Positions 25,164 through 33,270 of a stretch of 64,000 nucleotides of DNA are shown here, one piece after another. Position 1 is the stretch's first letter. Every line of letters starts with the position of its first letter. Both the position numbers and the translations under genes were made by a program. The notes beneath the pieces were generated by a model. The model had not been told where the DNA came from and ran no database searches. It saw nothing but the letters and a program-made list of their open reading frames with translations. The DNA comes from Saccharomonospora marina XMU15 (GTDB lineage Bacteria > Actinomycetota > Actinomycetes > Mycobacteriales > Pseudonocardiaceae), in contig NZ_CM001439.1 of assembly GCF_000244955.1 (NCBI RefSeq), positions 5,896,527-5,960,526 on the forward strand, written 5' to 3'.

Positions 25164-25412
25164 GTGGCGAAGCCACCCGTTCGCAAGCCGAAGAAGAAGG
25201 TCTGCGTTTTCTGCAAGGCCGAGAAGAAGGGCCACCCCGAGCCCATCGACTACAAGGACACCAACCTGCTGCGCAAGTACATCTCCGACCGCGGCAAGAT
25301 CCGTGCCCGCCGCGTGACCGGAAACTGCAGCCAGCACCAGCGTGACATCGCCATTGCGGTCAAGAACTCCCGCGAGATGGCGCTGCTGCCCTACACCTCC
25401 ACCGCTCGCTGA
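25164..25412 (+). CDS. rpsR: 30S ribosomal protein S18, zinc-binding (C+) form
   Basis: 82 residues. CVFC (C17-F-C20 region) and CSQH provide the CxxC...CxxH zinc-binding set of the C+ form, as opposed to the cysteine-free, zinc-starvation form found elsewhere in some actinobacteria. The rRNA-binding core reads [20 protein letters not shown] start at 25164 follows AGGAG. Confidence 0.96.
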   Translation: MAKPPVRKPKKKVCVFCKAEKKGHPEPIDYKDTNLLRKYISDRGKIRARRVTGNCSQHQRDIAIAVKNSREMALLPYTSTAR

Positions 25413-25427
25413 GAAAGGGAGTCAGAA

Positions 25428-25883
25428 ATGGCGAAGATCATCCTGACGACCGACGTGGCGAATCTCGGAGGCCCGGGCGACATCGTCGAGGTCAAGGACG
25501 GTTACGCGCGTAACTACCTGCTCCCCCGCGGCTACGCCATCACGGCCACCAAGGGCGCGGAGAAGAACGTGCGCATCATCCGCCGGGCGCAGGAGGCCAG
25601 GCGCATCCGCGACCTCGACCACGCCAGGGAGATCAAGGCCAAGCTGGAAGAGCTCAGTCCGGTCAACCTGTCGGCGAAGGCGGCGCAGGGATCGAAGAAG
25701 CTGTTCGGCTCGGTCACCTCGGCCGACATCGTCTCGGCCATCAAAGCTGCCGGGGGACCGCAGTTGGACAAGCGTGTCATCCAACTCGGCCAGCACATCA
25801 AGACCCTCGGCAAACACGAGGTGAGCGCGAACCTGCACCCACAGGTGAAGGCAAGCGTGCAAATCGAGGTCACCGCGAAGTAG
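25428..25883 (+). CDS. rplI: 50S ribosomal protein L9
   Basis: 151 residues. The N-domain VANLGGPGDIVEVKDGYARN is the bL9 signature. The connecting helix and C-domain are complete and end VQIEVTAK. It is the last gene of the operon and is followed by a strong terminator at 25910. Confidence 0.97.
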   Translation: MAKIILTTDVANLGGPGDIVEVKDGYARNYLLPRGYAITATKGAEKNVRIIRRAQEARRIRDLDHAREIKAKLEELSPVNLSAKAAQGSKKLFGSVTSADIVSAIKAAGGPQLDKRVIQLGQHIKTLGKHEVSANLHPQVKASVQIEVTAK

Positions 25884-25909
25884 GCGGCAACACCTCTCCT
25901 CTCGATGCC

Positions 25910-25953
25910 GGCGGCGGGACCCCGATCGGGTCCCGCCGCCGTTTTGATTTCTT
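25910..25953 (+). terminator. Intrinsic terminator of the rpsF-rplI operon
   Basis: A perfect 13-bp stem, GGCGGCGGGACCC (25910-25922) and GGGTCCCGCCGCC (25928-25940), with a 5-nt loop and a following GTTTTGATTTCTT tract. It is the clearest classical terminator in the window. Confidence 0.93.
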
Positions 25954-26014
25954 CTCCCGCGCCCGGAACGCGACGAAGAGTGCGTACGTCCTAGCTCCGG
26001 GCGCGCGCCGCCCC

Positions 26015-26271
26015 TTGACGACGGACGAGCTGCGCCGGGTGCTCCACCTGCCGAGGCTCGGCGGCGGAAGCCTGTACGTCGCGGTCAGGGACCGCACCGG
26101 GCGCCGGGTGCGGGTGCGGCGACCGGTGAACTACATCGACACCAGCGAGGTCGGTGGCTGACCGAGGAAGTGCCCGGAAGTGGTGAGCCGTTGATCGCCT
26201 TCAATCCGGCCGCGCCGGAACTGCTCGCCGACCGGTTACGCACCGCTCTGGGTACGTTACTCCATGCTTGA
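26015..26271 (+). pseudogene. C-terminal relic of an EspG-like ESX-secretion chaperone
   Basis: From TTG at 26015 the frame reads LTTDELRRVLHLPRLGGGSL, then YVAVRDRTGRRVRVRRPVNY and IDTSE, and stops at 26161. With a single-base shift near 26150 the reading continues GRWLTEEVPGSGEPLIAFNP and AAPELLADRLRTALGTLLHA to a stop at 26271. The rejoined sequence resembles the C-terminus of actinobacterial EspG proteins (GRR...P...Y-x-DT...GR...L...PG-x-GEP...P...LADRL). The N-terminal two thirds are absent. Alternatively it is a 48-residue orphan small protein. Confidence 0.5.
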
Positions 26272-26322
26272 GGGTTGCCCACCCGTTCAGCCCAGCGAGT
26301 GGTTACACAACCGTCCGTAGCC

Positions 26323-26559
26323 TTTTCCACAGGGCCCGCTTGCGCCTGGTGACAACGCCGTGCCGCGACACGCCGAGAGGCCTGTTTCGCGCGACACGCC
26401 GTAATACGCTCAACAAAGTTCTCCACAGCTTGCCCACAGGGTATGACCAGCAGAAACAGGTTGCCGACCACAGTTTTTCCCCAAGTTGTGCACAGGGTCT
26501 GGCGAGGTTGTGATTCGTTGAGCGCCTTCATCAACAGGTTGTCCACAGGTCGATCCACA
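26323..26559 (+). promoter_or_regulatory. Cluster of six DnaA-box-like 9-mers upstream of dnaB
   Basis: All in the same orientation: TTTTCCACA (26323), TTCTCCACA (26419), TTGCCCACA (26430), TTGTGCACA (26486), TTGTCCACA (26539, the actinobacterial consensus) and CGATCCACA (26551). Most match at 7-9 of 9 positions. The remaining sequence of the gap (26272-26322, 26560-26654) shows no gene. DnaA probably binds here; whether it regulates dnaB or titrates DnaA is unknown. Confidence 0.65.
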
Positions 26560-26654
26560 CGTGACTTTGCGCTGCTCCTTCCGAGCGATCTAGCGTGCCC
26601 CGTCGGATGCGCGAAACGCGGCCGCGACGACCGTGTTCCCGACCCGCGATCCGA

Positions 26655-26677
26655 TACAATTTCGAACGAGTGTTCGA
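26655..26677 (+). promoter_or_regulatory. dnaB promoter -10 with adjoining LexA (SOS) box
   Basis: TACAAT (26655-26660) is the likely -10. It is followed directly by TCGAAC-GAGT-GTTCGA (26662-26677), a perfect copy of the actinobacterial SOS box TCGAAC-N4-GTTCGA. LexA bound here would cover the transcription start and repress dnaB. Confidence 0.75.
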
Positions 26678-26704
26678 TCGACCAGTTGGGAGGTGCCCGT
26701 ACCG

Positions 26705-28087
26705 TTGGCGATCACCGACGACCGCGGTCCCGCGTTCGCCCCTGCCGAGCACGGCGGGTTCGAGCGCCAGCCACCGCAGGACGTGGCAGCGGAGCAGTCC
26801 GTGCTCGGCGGCATGCTGCTGTCCAAGGACGCGATCGCCGACGTGGTGGAGGTGCTGCGGCCAGGGGACTTCTACCGGCCCGCACACCAGGCCGTGTACG
26901 ACTGCGTGCTCGACCTGTACGGCCGAGGTGAGCCTGCCGACCCGATCACCGTCTCGGCAGAACTCGAGCGACGCGGGGAGCTCAACCGGGTGGGCGGCGC
27001 ACCGTACCTGCACACGCTGATCGCCACGGTGCCGACGGCCGCCAACGCGGGCTACTACGCACAGATCGTCGCAGAGAAGGCGATCCTGCGCAGGCTCGTC
27101 GAGGCCGGAACGCGCATCGTGCAGTACGGCTACGGCGCGGACGGCTCCGACAACAACGACATCAACGAAGTGGTCGACCGTGCGCAGGCGGCCATCTACG
27201 ACGTCACGGAGCGGCGCACCAGTGAGGACTACGTCGCGCTGGAGGAACTGCTCCAGCCGACCATGGACGAGATCGACGCCATCGCGTCGAGAGGAGGCAC
27301 TGCGCAGGGGGTGCCCACCGGGTTCGCGGACCTCGACGAGGTCACCAACGGCCTGCATCCGGGGCAGATGATCATCGTTGCGGCCAGGCCCGGCGTCGGC
27401 AAGTCCACGCTCGGCCTCGACTTCGCCAGGTCGTGCTCGATCAGGCACGGACTCAGCAGCGTGATCTTCTCCCTGGAAATGAGCCGCACCGAGATCGTCA
27501 TGCGCATGCTGTCGGCCGAGGCACGTATCCGGCTTGCCGACATGCGAGGTGGGCGCATGTCCGATGACGACTGGACCCGGCTGGCCAGGCGAATGAGCGA
27601 GATCAGCGAGGCTCCGCTGTTCATCGACGACTCACCGAACCTGACCATGATGGAGATCCGAGCCAAGGCGCGGCGGCTCAAGCAGCGCAACGACCTCAAG
27701 CTCATCGTCGTCGACTACATGCAGCTGATGACCTCCGGCAAGCGGGTGGAGTCGCGGCAGCAGGAAGTCTCGGAGTTCTCCCGGCAGCTCAAGCTGCTCG
27801 CCAAGGAACTCGAGGTGCCGGTGGTGGCGATCAGCCAGCTCAACCGTGGCCCGGAGCAGCGAACCGACAAGCGTCCCATGCTCGCCGACCTGCGCGAGTC
27901 CGGCTCGCTGGAGCAGGATGCCGACATGGTGATGCTGATCCACCGGCCGGACGCCTGGGAACGGGACGACCCGCGTGCAGGCGAGGCGGACCTGATCCTC
28001 GCCAAGCACAGGGCGGGCCCGACGAGCACGATCAGTGTCGCGCACCAACTGCACTACAGCCGCTTCACCGACCTGGCGCAGGAGTAG
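26705..28087 (+). CDS. dnaB: Replicative DNA helicase DnaB (no intein)
   Basis: 460 residues. The N-terminal domain interacts with primase (PPQDVAAEQSVLGGMLL), then a linker helix and a RecA-like ATPase with Walker A ARPGVGKST (near 228-236), Walker B LIVVDYMQLM and the arginine-finger region (RPMLADLRESGSLEQDADMV is characteristic). It unwinds DNA at the fork. TTG at 26705 gives a family-typical MAITDDRGP start, with GGGAGG 11 nt upstream. The promoter site at 26655 rules out the longer frame. No intein insertion is present, unlike in M. tuberculosis. Confidence 0.96.
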   Translation: MAITDDRGPAFAPAEHGGFERQPPQDVAAEQSVLGGMLLSKDAIADVVEVLRPGDFYRPAHQAVYDCVLDLYGRGEPADPITVSAELERRGELNRVGGAPYLHTLIATVPTAANAGYYAQIVAEKAILRRLVEAGTRIVQYGYGADGSDNNDINEVVDRAQAAIYDVTERRTSEDYVALEELLQPTMDEIDAIASRGGTAQGVPTGFADLDEVTNGLHPGQMIIVAARPGVGKSTLGLDFARSCSIRHGLSSVIFSLEMSRTEIVMRMLSAEARIRLADMRGGRMSDDDWTRLARRMSEISEAPLFIDDSPNLTMMEIRAKARRLKQRNDLKLIVVDYMQLMTSGKRVESRQQEVSEFSRQLKLLAKELEVPVVAISQLNRGPEQRTDKRPMLADLRESGSLEQDADMVMLIHRPDAWERDDPRAGEADLILAKHRAGPTSTISVAHQLHYSRFTDLAQE

Positions 28088-28103
28088 CGCCGACGCGGCG
28101 AGG

Positions 28104-28520
28104 TCAACTGGCGGTCCGCTTACTCATCCGCGCGAGGAAACGCTCTGTGTCGATGATCGCCCGGCGGTGGCTGCCTCGGCAGACCGTGGCCGCGTCGTCG
28201 AAGGCGTGCACGGTGAAGGTGAGCTGTCGGCGGTCCACGTTGCTCAGTTCGGCTTGGACGGTGAGCAGGCCGCCGACGGGCGTGGGGGCCTCGTGGCTGA
28301 GGTCGACGTGAATTCCGAGCGTTTGCTCACCGTCGTCGAGATGGCCTGCCAGGACGCGGATGCAGGTCCATTCCACGATGCCGACGAGAAAGCCGGTGGC
28401 CAGCACGGGGGGTAGCGCTTTGAACTCCTCGGACTCCGGCAGCAGATACGGCACCGTGCGCTCGGCAGGTACAACGTATTCCAGCTGGGCGGTCAGTCCT
28501 GGCCGCAGTGACGCCTTCAC
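28104..28520 (-). CDS. FlK-like hot-dog thioesterase
   Basis: 138 residues. It resembles the fluoroacetyl-CoA thioesterase FlK family: KASLRPGLTAQLEYVV, LPPVLATGFLVGIVEWTCI, GIHVDLSHEAPTPVG and FTVHAFDDAATVCRGSH. In FlK the catalytic Thr, Glu and His lie in these segments, and here E (VEW) and H (SHEAP) are present. It probably hydrolyses an acyl-CoA. True fluoroacetyl-CoA activity is not implied, as most homologues are general. Third gene of the ArsR operon, 33 nt after the YbaK-cupin gene. Confidence 0.8.
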   Translation of the reverse strand: MKASLRPGLTAQLEYVVPAERTVPYLLPESEEFKALPPVLATGFLVGIVEWTCIRVLAGHLDDGEQTLGIHVDLSHEAPTPVGGLLTVQAELSNVDRRQLTFTVHAFDDAATVCRGSHRRAIIDTERFLARMSKRTAS

Positions 28521-28553
28521 ATGTCCTCCTGATGCTGTGGCTGTTCGAGGTCG

Positions 28554-29489
28554 TCAGTCCCCGGTAGCGACGACTCCCGCCTTCTCGATCATCAGCACGG
28601 CGCTGCGGACAGCAGCGACAGGCCGGTGCAGCATCCCGGCCGGAACGGCGAACGCCTGCCGGGGGCCGAGATGCACGGTATCCGCACCGTCGAGTTCGAT
28701 GTGGAACTGCCCGTCCAGAACGAGGAAGAACTCGTCCTGCTCGTCATGCTTGTGCCAGTGGAACTCGCCTTGCATGACGCCCAGCCGCACCAGGACACCA
28801 CCGATCTGCAGCAGCGTCTGGTTGTACCAGGCAACATCGACCTTGTCGATCAGCGCTTGCACATCCATCGTCTGCAGCGTGGTGAACAGCGGCTCGTAGT
28901 GAATGTCGTAGTCGTGCTGTGGCACAGCTGCTCCAGGTTCAGGTGTGTGGTGGTCAGGTGTGTGGTGGTCAGGCGTGACGGTGATGGGCGCTACCCGGGG
29001 TGCGGCCAACCGGACGTAATCCTCGGTGGCCAATGCGATCGAGCGGTCCAGCCTCGCGGCGTTGAAGAACAGCTCCGGCTTTTCAAGCAGGGCCGGATCG
29101 ACCACCACTTCCAGGCGAGGGTGATAGCTGAACGGAAGCACGGTGCCGCTCATGCTTCCGGCCAGTTCCTCGGCCCTGTCCTTGCCCGCAAAAGCCACAT
29201 AGGTCCCGCCGAACAGTTTCTTCACCGCCTGCAGATCCACGCGGGCGTCACCGGGCACCACCGCCAGCACATACCGGCTCTGCTTCTTGCCGACCTTGAC
29301 CATGACGATCAGGCACTTGGCGGCCAGCGCGACATCATGCCCGCGAAGGGCGCTGACCAGATCGGTGCGGCCCTCAGGCTCGTGGTCGATCAGTCGGTAA
29401 CGCGCGCCGTGAGCGTCCAGATCAGCCAGCAGACGCCCATACAGCTCCGGCACAGGTGCCGCGATATCGCCGCAGGAGTCACCAGTCAC
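28554..29489 (-). CDS. YbaK/ProX-like deacylase fused to a cupin
   Basis: 311 residues. Residues 1 to about 165 form a YbaK-type aminoacyl-tRNA deacylase-like domain (LIDHEPEGRTDL, LIVMVKVGKK, LAVVPGDARVDL, FAGKDRAEELAG). A linker with repeated TPDHH follows. Residues from about 205 form a cupin barrel with metal ligands in FHWHKHDEQDEFFLVLDG and a late His in AGMLHRPVAA. The start overlaps the arsR stop by 11 nt. The fusion suggests one protein that edits or binds a mischarged tRNA-like ligand and a small molecule; this is inference. Residues for deacylation were not all verified. Confidence 0.8.
   Translation of the reverse strand: MTGDSCGDIAAPVPELYGRLLADLDAHGARYRLIDHEPEGRTDLVSALRGHDVALAAKCLIVMVKVGKKQSRYVLAVVPGDARVDLQAVKKLFGGTYVAFAGKDRAEELAGSMSGTVLPFSYHPRLEVVVDPALLEKPELFFNAARLDRSIALATEDYVRLAAPRVAPITVTPDHHTPDHHTPEPGAAVPQHDYDIHYEPLFTTLQTMDVQALIDKVDVAWYNQTLLQIGGVLVRLGVMQGEFHWHKHDEQDEFFLVLDGQFHIELDGADTVHLGPRQAFAVPAGMLHRPVAAVRSAVLMIEKAGVVATGD
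28941..28970 (-). repeat. 15-bp tandem repeat in the YbaK-cupin linker
   Basis: The unit AGGTGTGTGGTGGTC (plus strand) occurs twice exactly, 28941-28955 and 28956-28970, encoding TPDHH twice. It may vary in copy number between strains. Confidence 0.85.
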
Positions 29490-29781
29490 TGCTCAACAAC
29501 TCCTTGGCTTGCGCGATGCGCGCTTCATCACGCTGGTAGAAGACCCACTGCTTGACCTTCTTGCCTCGGACGAGCCCGGCATGACTGAGGATCTTCATAT
29601 GCTCGCCGCACGTCGGCTGACTCACACCGAGCTTGTCGGCGATGAAAACGGAACAGACCCCGTCACGGACCAGATCGCCATCACGTTGCGGTGGGAAGTG
29701 GCGCTCCGGGTCACGTAGCCACTGCAAGATCATCAGACGCTTGTCGTTGGCCAGGGCTTTGACCAGATCCACATCAAGCAC
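29479..29781 (-). CDS. ArsR-family transcriptional regulator
   Basis: 100 residues, a winged helix-turn-helix repressor. The DNA-binding region is VCSVFIADKLGVSQPTCGEH followed by MKILSHAGLVRGKKVKQW. The two Cys (VCSV and PTCG) sit in the helix where metal- or thiol-sensing ArsR members have ligands, but a full metal site is not evident. GTG at 29781 precedes LDVDLVKALANDKRLMIL. It heads the operon and probably represses it through the site at 29783-29804. Confidence 0.9.
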   Translation of the reverse strand: MLDVDLVKALANDKRLMILQWLRDPERHFPPQRDGDLVRDGVCSVFIADKLGVSQPTCGEHMKILSHAGLVRGKKVKQWVFYQRDEARIAQAKELLSSDW

Positions 29782-29782
29782 A

Positions 29783-29804
29783 TAGCTATTGTGCCAATTA
29801 GCTA
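29783..29804 (-). promoter_or_regulatory. Candidate ArsR operator
   Basis: TAGCTA occurs at both ends of a 22-bp segment, separated by 10 nt, immediately before the arsR start codon. The AT-rich dyad stands out in a GC-rich region. A regulator at the translation start of its own gene is the likely reader. Confidence 0.45.
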
Positions 29805-30024
29805 ATCAACTGTCTACTTTCCGGATACAAGCAGCCACCACCTACGTTGCCGATCGTGACGGCGTGGACCGGCCCGCATACGCGGGCTCGGGACAACGAT
29901 CCGTGCAACGACCAGCGAGGATGCGCGGCAACGATGCTCACGGCCGTTGCGGCCCGGATGGAGGCCGGCCTGCTGAGCCGAATCGAACAATGCTCCCGGC
30001 CCGCTCCACCGTTGGGCTAAGATG

Positions 30025-30039
30025 AAGTTGAAACTTCAA
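30025..30039 (+). promoter_or_regulatory. Overlapping palindromes upstream of the LigB dioxygenase
   Basis: AAGTT-GA-AACTT (30025-30036) and TTGAA-AC-TTCAA (30028-30039) overlap, 14 nt before the ATG at 30053. The symmetric AT-rich block in a GC-rich gap suggests an operator, for example for a MarR-type or similar regulator encoded elsewhere. Confidence 0.5.
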
Positions 30040-30052
30040 TTTGGAGCGGCGG

Positions 30053-30841
30053 ATGTCAGTCGAACCCGGCAGGATGCCAGTCCTCTACCTCAGCCACGGC
30101 GCGCCGCCACTGGCCGACGACGCCACCTGGACCCGGCAACTCGCGGATATCTCGGCAGGGCTGCCCCGCCCGAAAGCGGTGCTGATCGTGTCGGCCCACT
30201 GGGAGCGAGCACCGCTGACACTCGGCGCGACCACAACGGTGCCGCTCGTGTACGACTTCTGGGGCTTCGACGAGCGCTACTACCAGGTCCGGTATCCCGC
30301 TCCCGGAGCGCCCGCGCTCGCGAGCAGGGTGCGCGGGCTCCTGCACGGCACCGACACGCCCGTGCACGAGGACCCCGAACGCGGCCTCGACCACGGTGCC
30401 TACGTGCCGCTGGTGGAGATGTATCCGGAAGCCGACGTGCCGGTGCTGCAGGTGTCGATGCCGTCGCTCGACCCCCGGCGGCTGTACGACCTCGGGCGCA
30501 GGCTCTCGCCGTTGCGTGAGGAGGGGGTGCTGATCATCGGCAGCGGGTTCTTCACCCACAACCTCGCCGCACTACGCACGGTCGACGGCGTCGACTCCAC
30601 GCCACCGACCTGGTCGGCCGAGTTCGACCACTGGGGACGTGAGGTACTCGAAGCAGGCGACATCGACTCGGTGCTCGACTTCGAAAGCAAGGCGCCCGCC
30701 GCCCGGCTGGCGCACCCACGCAGTGAACACTTCGCGCCGCTGTTCGTCACTCTCGGTGCGGGAGAGCACTCCGGCGCCGTCCGCACCGTCATCGACGGGT
30801 ACTGGTACGGCCTGGCCAAGCGGTCGCTGCGACTCGGCTGA
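30053..30841 (+). CDS. LigB/DODA-family extradiol dioxygenase
   Basis: 262 residues of the class III extradiol dioxygenase fold. Metal-binding residues: YLSHGAPPL, VLIVSAHWE and GLDHGAYVPL, with a late IIGSGFFTHNL. These are the family's His/Glu segments (YgiD/DODA type). It probably cleaves or oxidises a catechol-like substrate, non-haem metal dependent. ATG at 30053 follows GGAGCGG. No partner gene is next to it, and the neighbours are unrelated. Confidence 0.9.
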   Translation: MSVEPGRMPVLYLSHGAPPLADDATWTRQLADISAGLPRPKAVLIVSAHWERAPLTLGATTTVPLVYDFWGFDERYYQVRYPAPGAPALASRVRGLLHGTDTPVHEDPERGLDHGAYVPLVEMYPEADVPVLQVSMPSLDPRRLYDLGRRLSPLREEGVLIIGSGFFTHNLAALRTVDGVDSTPPTWSAEFDHWGREVLEAGDIDSVLDFESKAPAARLAHPRSEHFAPLFVTLGAGEHSGAVRTVIDGYWYGLAKRSLRLG

Positions 30842-30901
30842 ACACGGCAGCCTTCGCCAGGCGGTTGCACCGAGTTGGCGTCGCGGCGACAGCGTGCCCG
30901 C

Positions 30902-30907
30902 TACTGT
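30902..30907 (+). promoter_or_regulatory. -10 hexamer for leaderless AI-2E transporter mRNA
   Basis: TACTGT ends 6 nt before the GTG at 30914. Confidence 0.5.
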
Positions 30908-30913
30908 GTGTCC

Positions 30914-32131
30914 GTGAGCGAGCCCGAACCCCATCACCGTAAAGCCGCGAACCGGACAGCGTCCGTGCTCGCCGAGGGGACCGACGTGACGGCGGCCGTG
31001 CCGAAGGGACTGCGCATCAGCGCCGCACTGGCGTGGCGGTTCCTCGTCGTCATCGCCGCCCTCTACGTCATCGGCTGGGTCGTCGGCTACCTCTCGGTGG
31101 CCGTCATTCCCGTCGCCATCGCCCTGCTGCTGGCCGCGCTGCTGGCGCCGGCTGTGCACCGGCTGGTGCGGTTGCGCGTACCGAGGGGGTTGGCGGCCGC
31201 GATCGTGCTGATCGCGGGCCTCGGGGCGGTCGGCGGGTTGCTGACTTTCGTCATCATCCAGTTCACCGACGGGCTGCCCGCGTTACAGCGCCAACTCAAC
31301 GAGAGCCTCGACCAGATCGAGGACTGGCTCATCAACGGGCCGCTGCACCTGCGCGAGACGCAGATCGAGGAGTTCATCAACAACGCGATCGGGCTGATCC
31401 AGGAGAACCAGGCATCGATCACGGCAAGCGCGCTGACCACGGCGGGCACGGTCGGCGAGATCCTCACCGGCTTCCTGCTCACGCTGTTCGTCCTCATCTT
31501 CTTCCTGATCAACGGCGAGCAGATCTGGACCTTCCTGATGCGCGGTGTGCCCTCGGCTGTGCGGGCCCGCGCCGACACCGCCGGTCGGCGTGGATTCGCC
31601 TCCCTCGTCAGCTACGTACGCGCGACCGCTGCGGTCGCCGTCGTGGACGGCGTCGGCATCGGTATCGGGCTGTGGATCGTCGGTGTCCCACTGGTGGTCC
31701 CGCTGGCGACGCTGGTCTTCCTCGGGGCGTTCGTGCCCATCATCGGCGCCGTCGTCACCGGTGCCGTCGCCGTACTGGTGGCGCTGGTGACCAACGGGTT
31801 CGTCACCGCGCTCGTTGTGCTGGCCATCGTCGTCGGTGTGATGCAACTGGAAGGACACGTACTGCAACCGCTGCTGCTGGGTAGGGCGGTGAGGCTGCAC
31901 CCGCTCGCCGTGATCCTCGCGATCACCGCGGGCCTGGTCGCCGCGGGCATTCCAGGAGCGCTGCTGTCCGTGCCGCTGCTGGCGATCCTCAACTCCGGAA
32001 TCAAGTCGCTGGTCAACGAGCACCATCCGGACCCCGAGGCCGTCGACGTACTTTCCGACGCCGGTGCCCGCCCCGACACCGAGACCGACACCGACGCGGC
32101 CGATGGCGAGCGGGAGCGCGACCGGACATGA
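30914..32131 (+). CDS. AI-2E (PerM) family membrane transporter
   Basis: 405 residues with about eight membrane helices (FLVVIAALYVIGWVVGYL, AVIPVAIALLLAALLAP and later ones) and an extracytoplasmic helical region (about 115-170, QLNESLDQIEDWL). The family includes autoinducer-2 exporters and Na+/H+ antiporters. C-terminal conserved LEGHVLQPLLLGRAVRLHPL and GALLSVPLLAILNSG. The stop overlaps the next ATG (ATGA), so it is coupled to the MacS-like kinase. A regulatory link is inferred. Confidence 0.92.
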   Translation: MSEPEPHHRKAANRTASVLAEGTDVTAAVPKGLRISAALAWRFLVVIAALYVIGWVVGYLSVAVIPVAIALLLAALLAPAVHRLVRLRVPRGLAAAIVLIAGLGAVGGLLTFVIIQFTDGLPALQRQLNESLDQIEDWLINGPLHLRETQIEEFINNAIGLIQENQASITASALTTAGTVGEILTGFLLTLFVLIFFLINGEQIWTFLMRGVPSAVRARADTAGRRGFASLVSYVRATAAVAVVDGVGIGIGLWIVGVPLVVPLATLVFLGAFVPIIGAVVTGAVAVLVALVTNGFVTALVVLAIVVGVMQLEGHVLQPLLLGRAVRLHPLAVILAITAGLVAAGIPGALLSVPLLAILNSGIKSLVNEHHPDPEAVDVLSDAGARPDTETDTDAADGERERDRT

Positions 32132-33270
32132 CCCGGCGGCTGCGTGATCCGGCGACACCGCTTTGGTGGAGCACGATCGCGCTGCGCTGGGTGACTCTCG
32201 GCTTCGCACTCGGCGCGCTGCTCGTGCACCAGCACGGCTACCAACGCCCGTGGCTTGCGTGGGCGGCCTTCGGCGGCATGGTGGTGTGGACCGCTGTCAC
32301 GAGCCTGTGCTACCTGCGTGGCTCGTCGCGTTTCGCGTGGCTCGTCGTCACCGACGTCGCCATCACCTGCGCGCTGATGCTGACCTCGCCGGTCGTGCTT
32401 TCCGACGCGCAGTACGCGCAGTTGGCGCCTCTGGTCACCACCGTGTGGGCGGCGGTGCCGCCACTGGCCGCGGGCGCCCGGTTCGGCGCCACGGGAGGTG
32501 TCGTCGCGGGCATCGTGGTGGCGGCCGCCACGGGATTCGCCCGCCAGGAGTTGACCCTCGACGTCGCGAGAGACGGGGTGCTGCTCACCGCGAGCGGGCT
32601 GCTGATCGGTATCACCGCGACCACGGCACGCCGCTCACAGGCAACGCTGGCACAGGCGATGCGTACCGAGGCGGCCACGGCGGAGCGGGAACGGCTGGCG
32701 CGCTCCATCCACGACAGCGTGTTGCAGGTGCTGGCCAGGGTGCGGCGAAGGGGCGCCGAACTCGGCGGGGAGGCGGCCGAACTCGCTCGACTGGCCGGCG
32801 AGCAGGAGATCGCGTTGCGAGCACTCGTCACCACAGGACATTCCGGCGCGTCGGACTCCGGCGACGCCGACCTGCGCGGCGCACTGCAACTGCTCGCGAC
32901 CTCGAAGGTGCAGGTGTCCACGCCGGCTGGACAGGTGCGGCTGCCCAGGCACACCGTGACGGAACTGGTCGCGGCCACCAAGGAGGCGCTGTCCAACGTG
33001 GAACGGCACGCGGGCACCGAAGCCAAGGCGTGGGTGCTGCTGGAGGAACTCACCGAGGAGGTCGTGTTGACCATCAGGGACGACGGTCCCGGTATTGCGG
33101 CGGGACGGCTGGAACGTGCCGTGGCCGAAGGGCGGCTCGGCGTCGAGAACTCCATCAAGCGGCGCCTCGCCGCGCTCGGCGGTAGCTGCACGCTGGAGAC
33201 CGAACCCGGTTCGGGCACCGAATGGGAGTTGCGGGTGCCAAGATCGAAACCACGGAGGGGAAGCCGATGA
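32128..33270 (+). CDS. MacS-type sensor histidine kinase
   Basis: 380 residues. N-terminal DUF5931-like membrane region with about five helices (SLCYLRGSSRFAWLVVTDV, LVTTVWAAVPPLAAGARFG). A HisKA_3-type phosphoacceptor follows (LARSIHDSVLQVLARV, His 195), then an ATPase region (ATKEALSNVERHAG and IRDDGPGI). MacRS in Streptomyces links morphology and metabolism; the signal here is unknown. Coupled to both neighbours by 4-nt overlaps. Confidence 0.92.
   Translation: MTRRLRDPATPLWWSTIALRWVTLGFALGALLVHQHGYQRPWLAWAAFGGMVVWTAVTSLCYLRGSSRFAWLVVTDVAITCALMLTSPVVLSDAQYAQLAPLVTTVWAAVPPLAAGARFGATGGVVAGIVVAAATGFARQELTLDVARDGVLLTASGLLIGITATTARRSQATLAQAMRTEAATAERERLARSIHDSVLQVLARVRRRGAELGGEAAELARLAGEQEIALRALVTTGHSGASDSGDADLRGALQLLATSKVQVSTPAGQVRLPRHTVTELVAATKEALSNVERHAGTEAKAWVLLEELTEEVVLTIRDDGPGIAAGRLERAVAEGRLGVENSIKRRLAALGGSCTLETEPGSGTEWELRVPRSKPRRGSR

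Noticed and set aside
26705-28087. An intein in DnaB
   Set aside because: The ATPase motifs run without interruption at normal spacing and total length is 460 residues.
29967-30020. tRNA-like segment on the minus strand with GTTCGATTC
   Set aside because: The T-loop-like string is present but no acceptor stem, anticodon arm or 5-bp T stem forms. At most it is a degraded relic.
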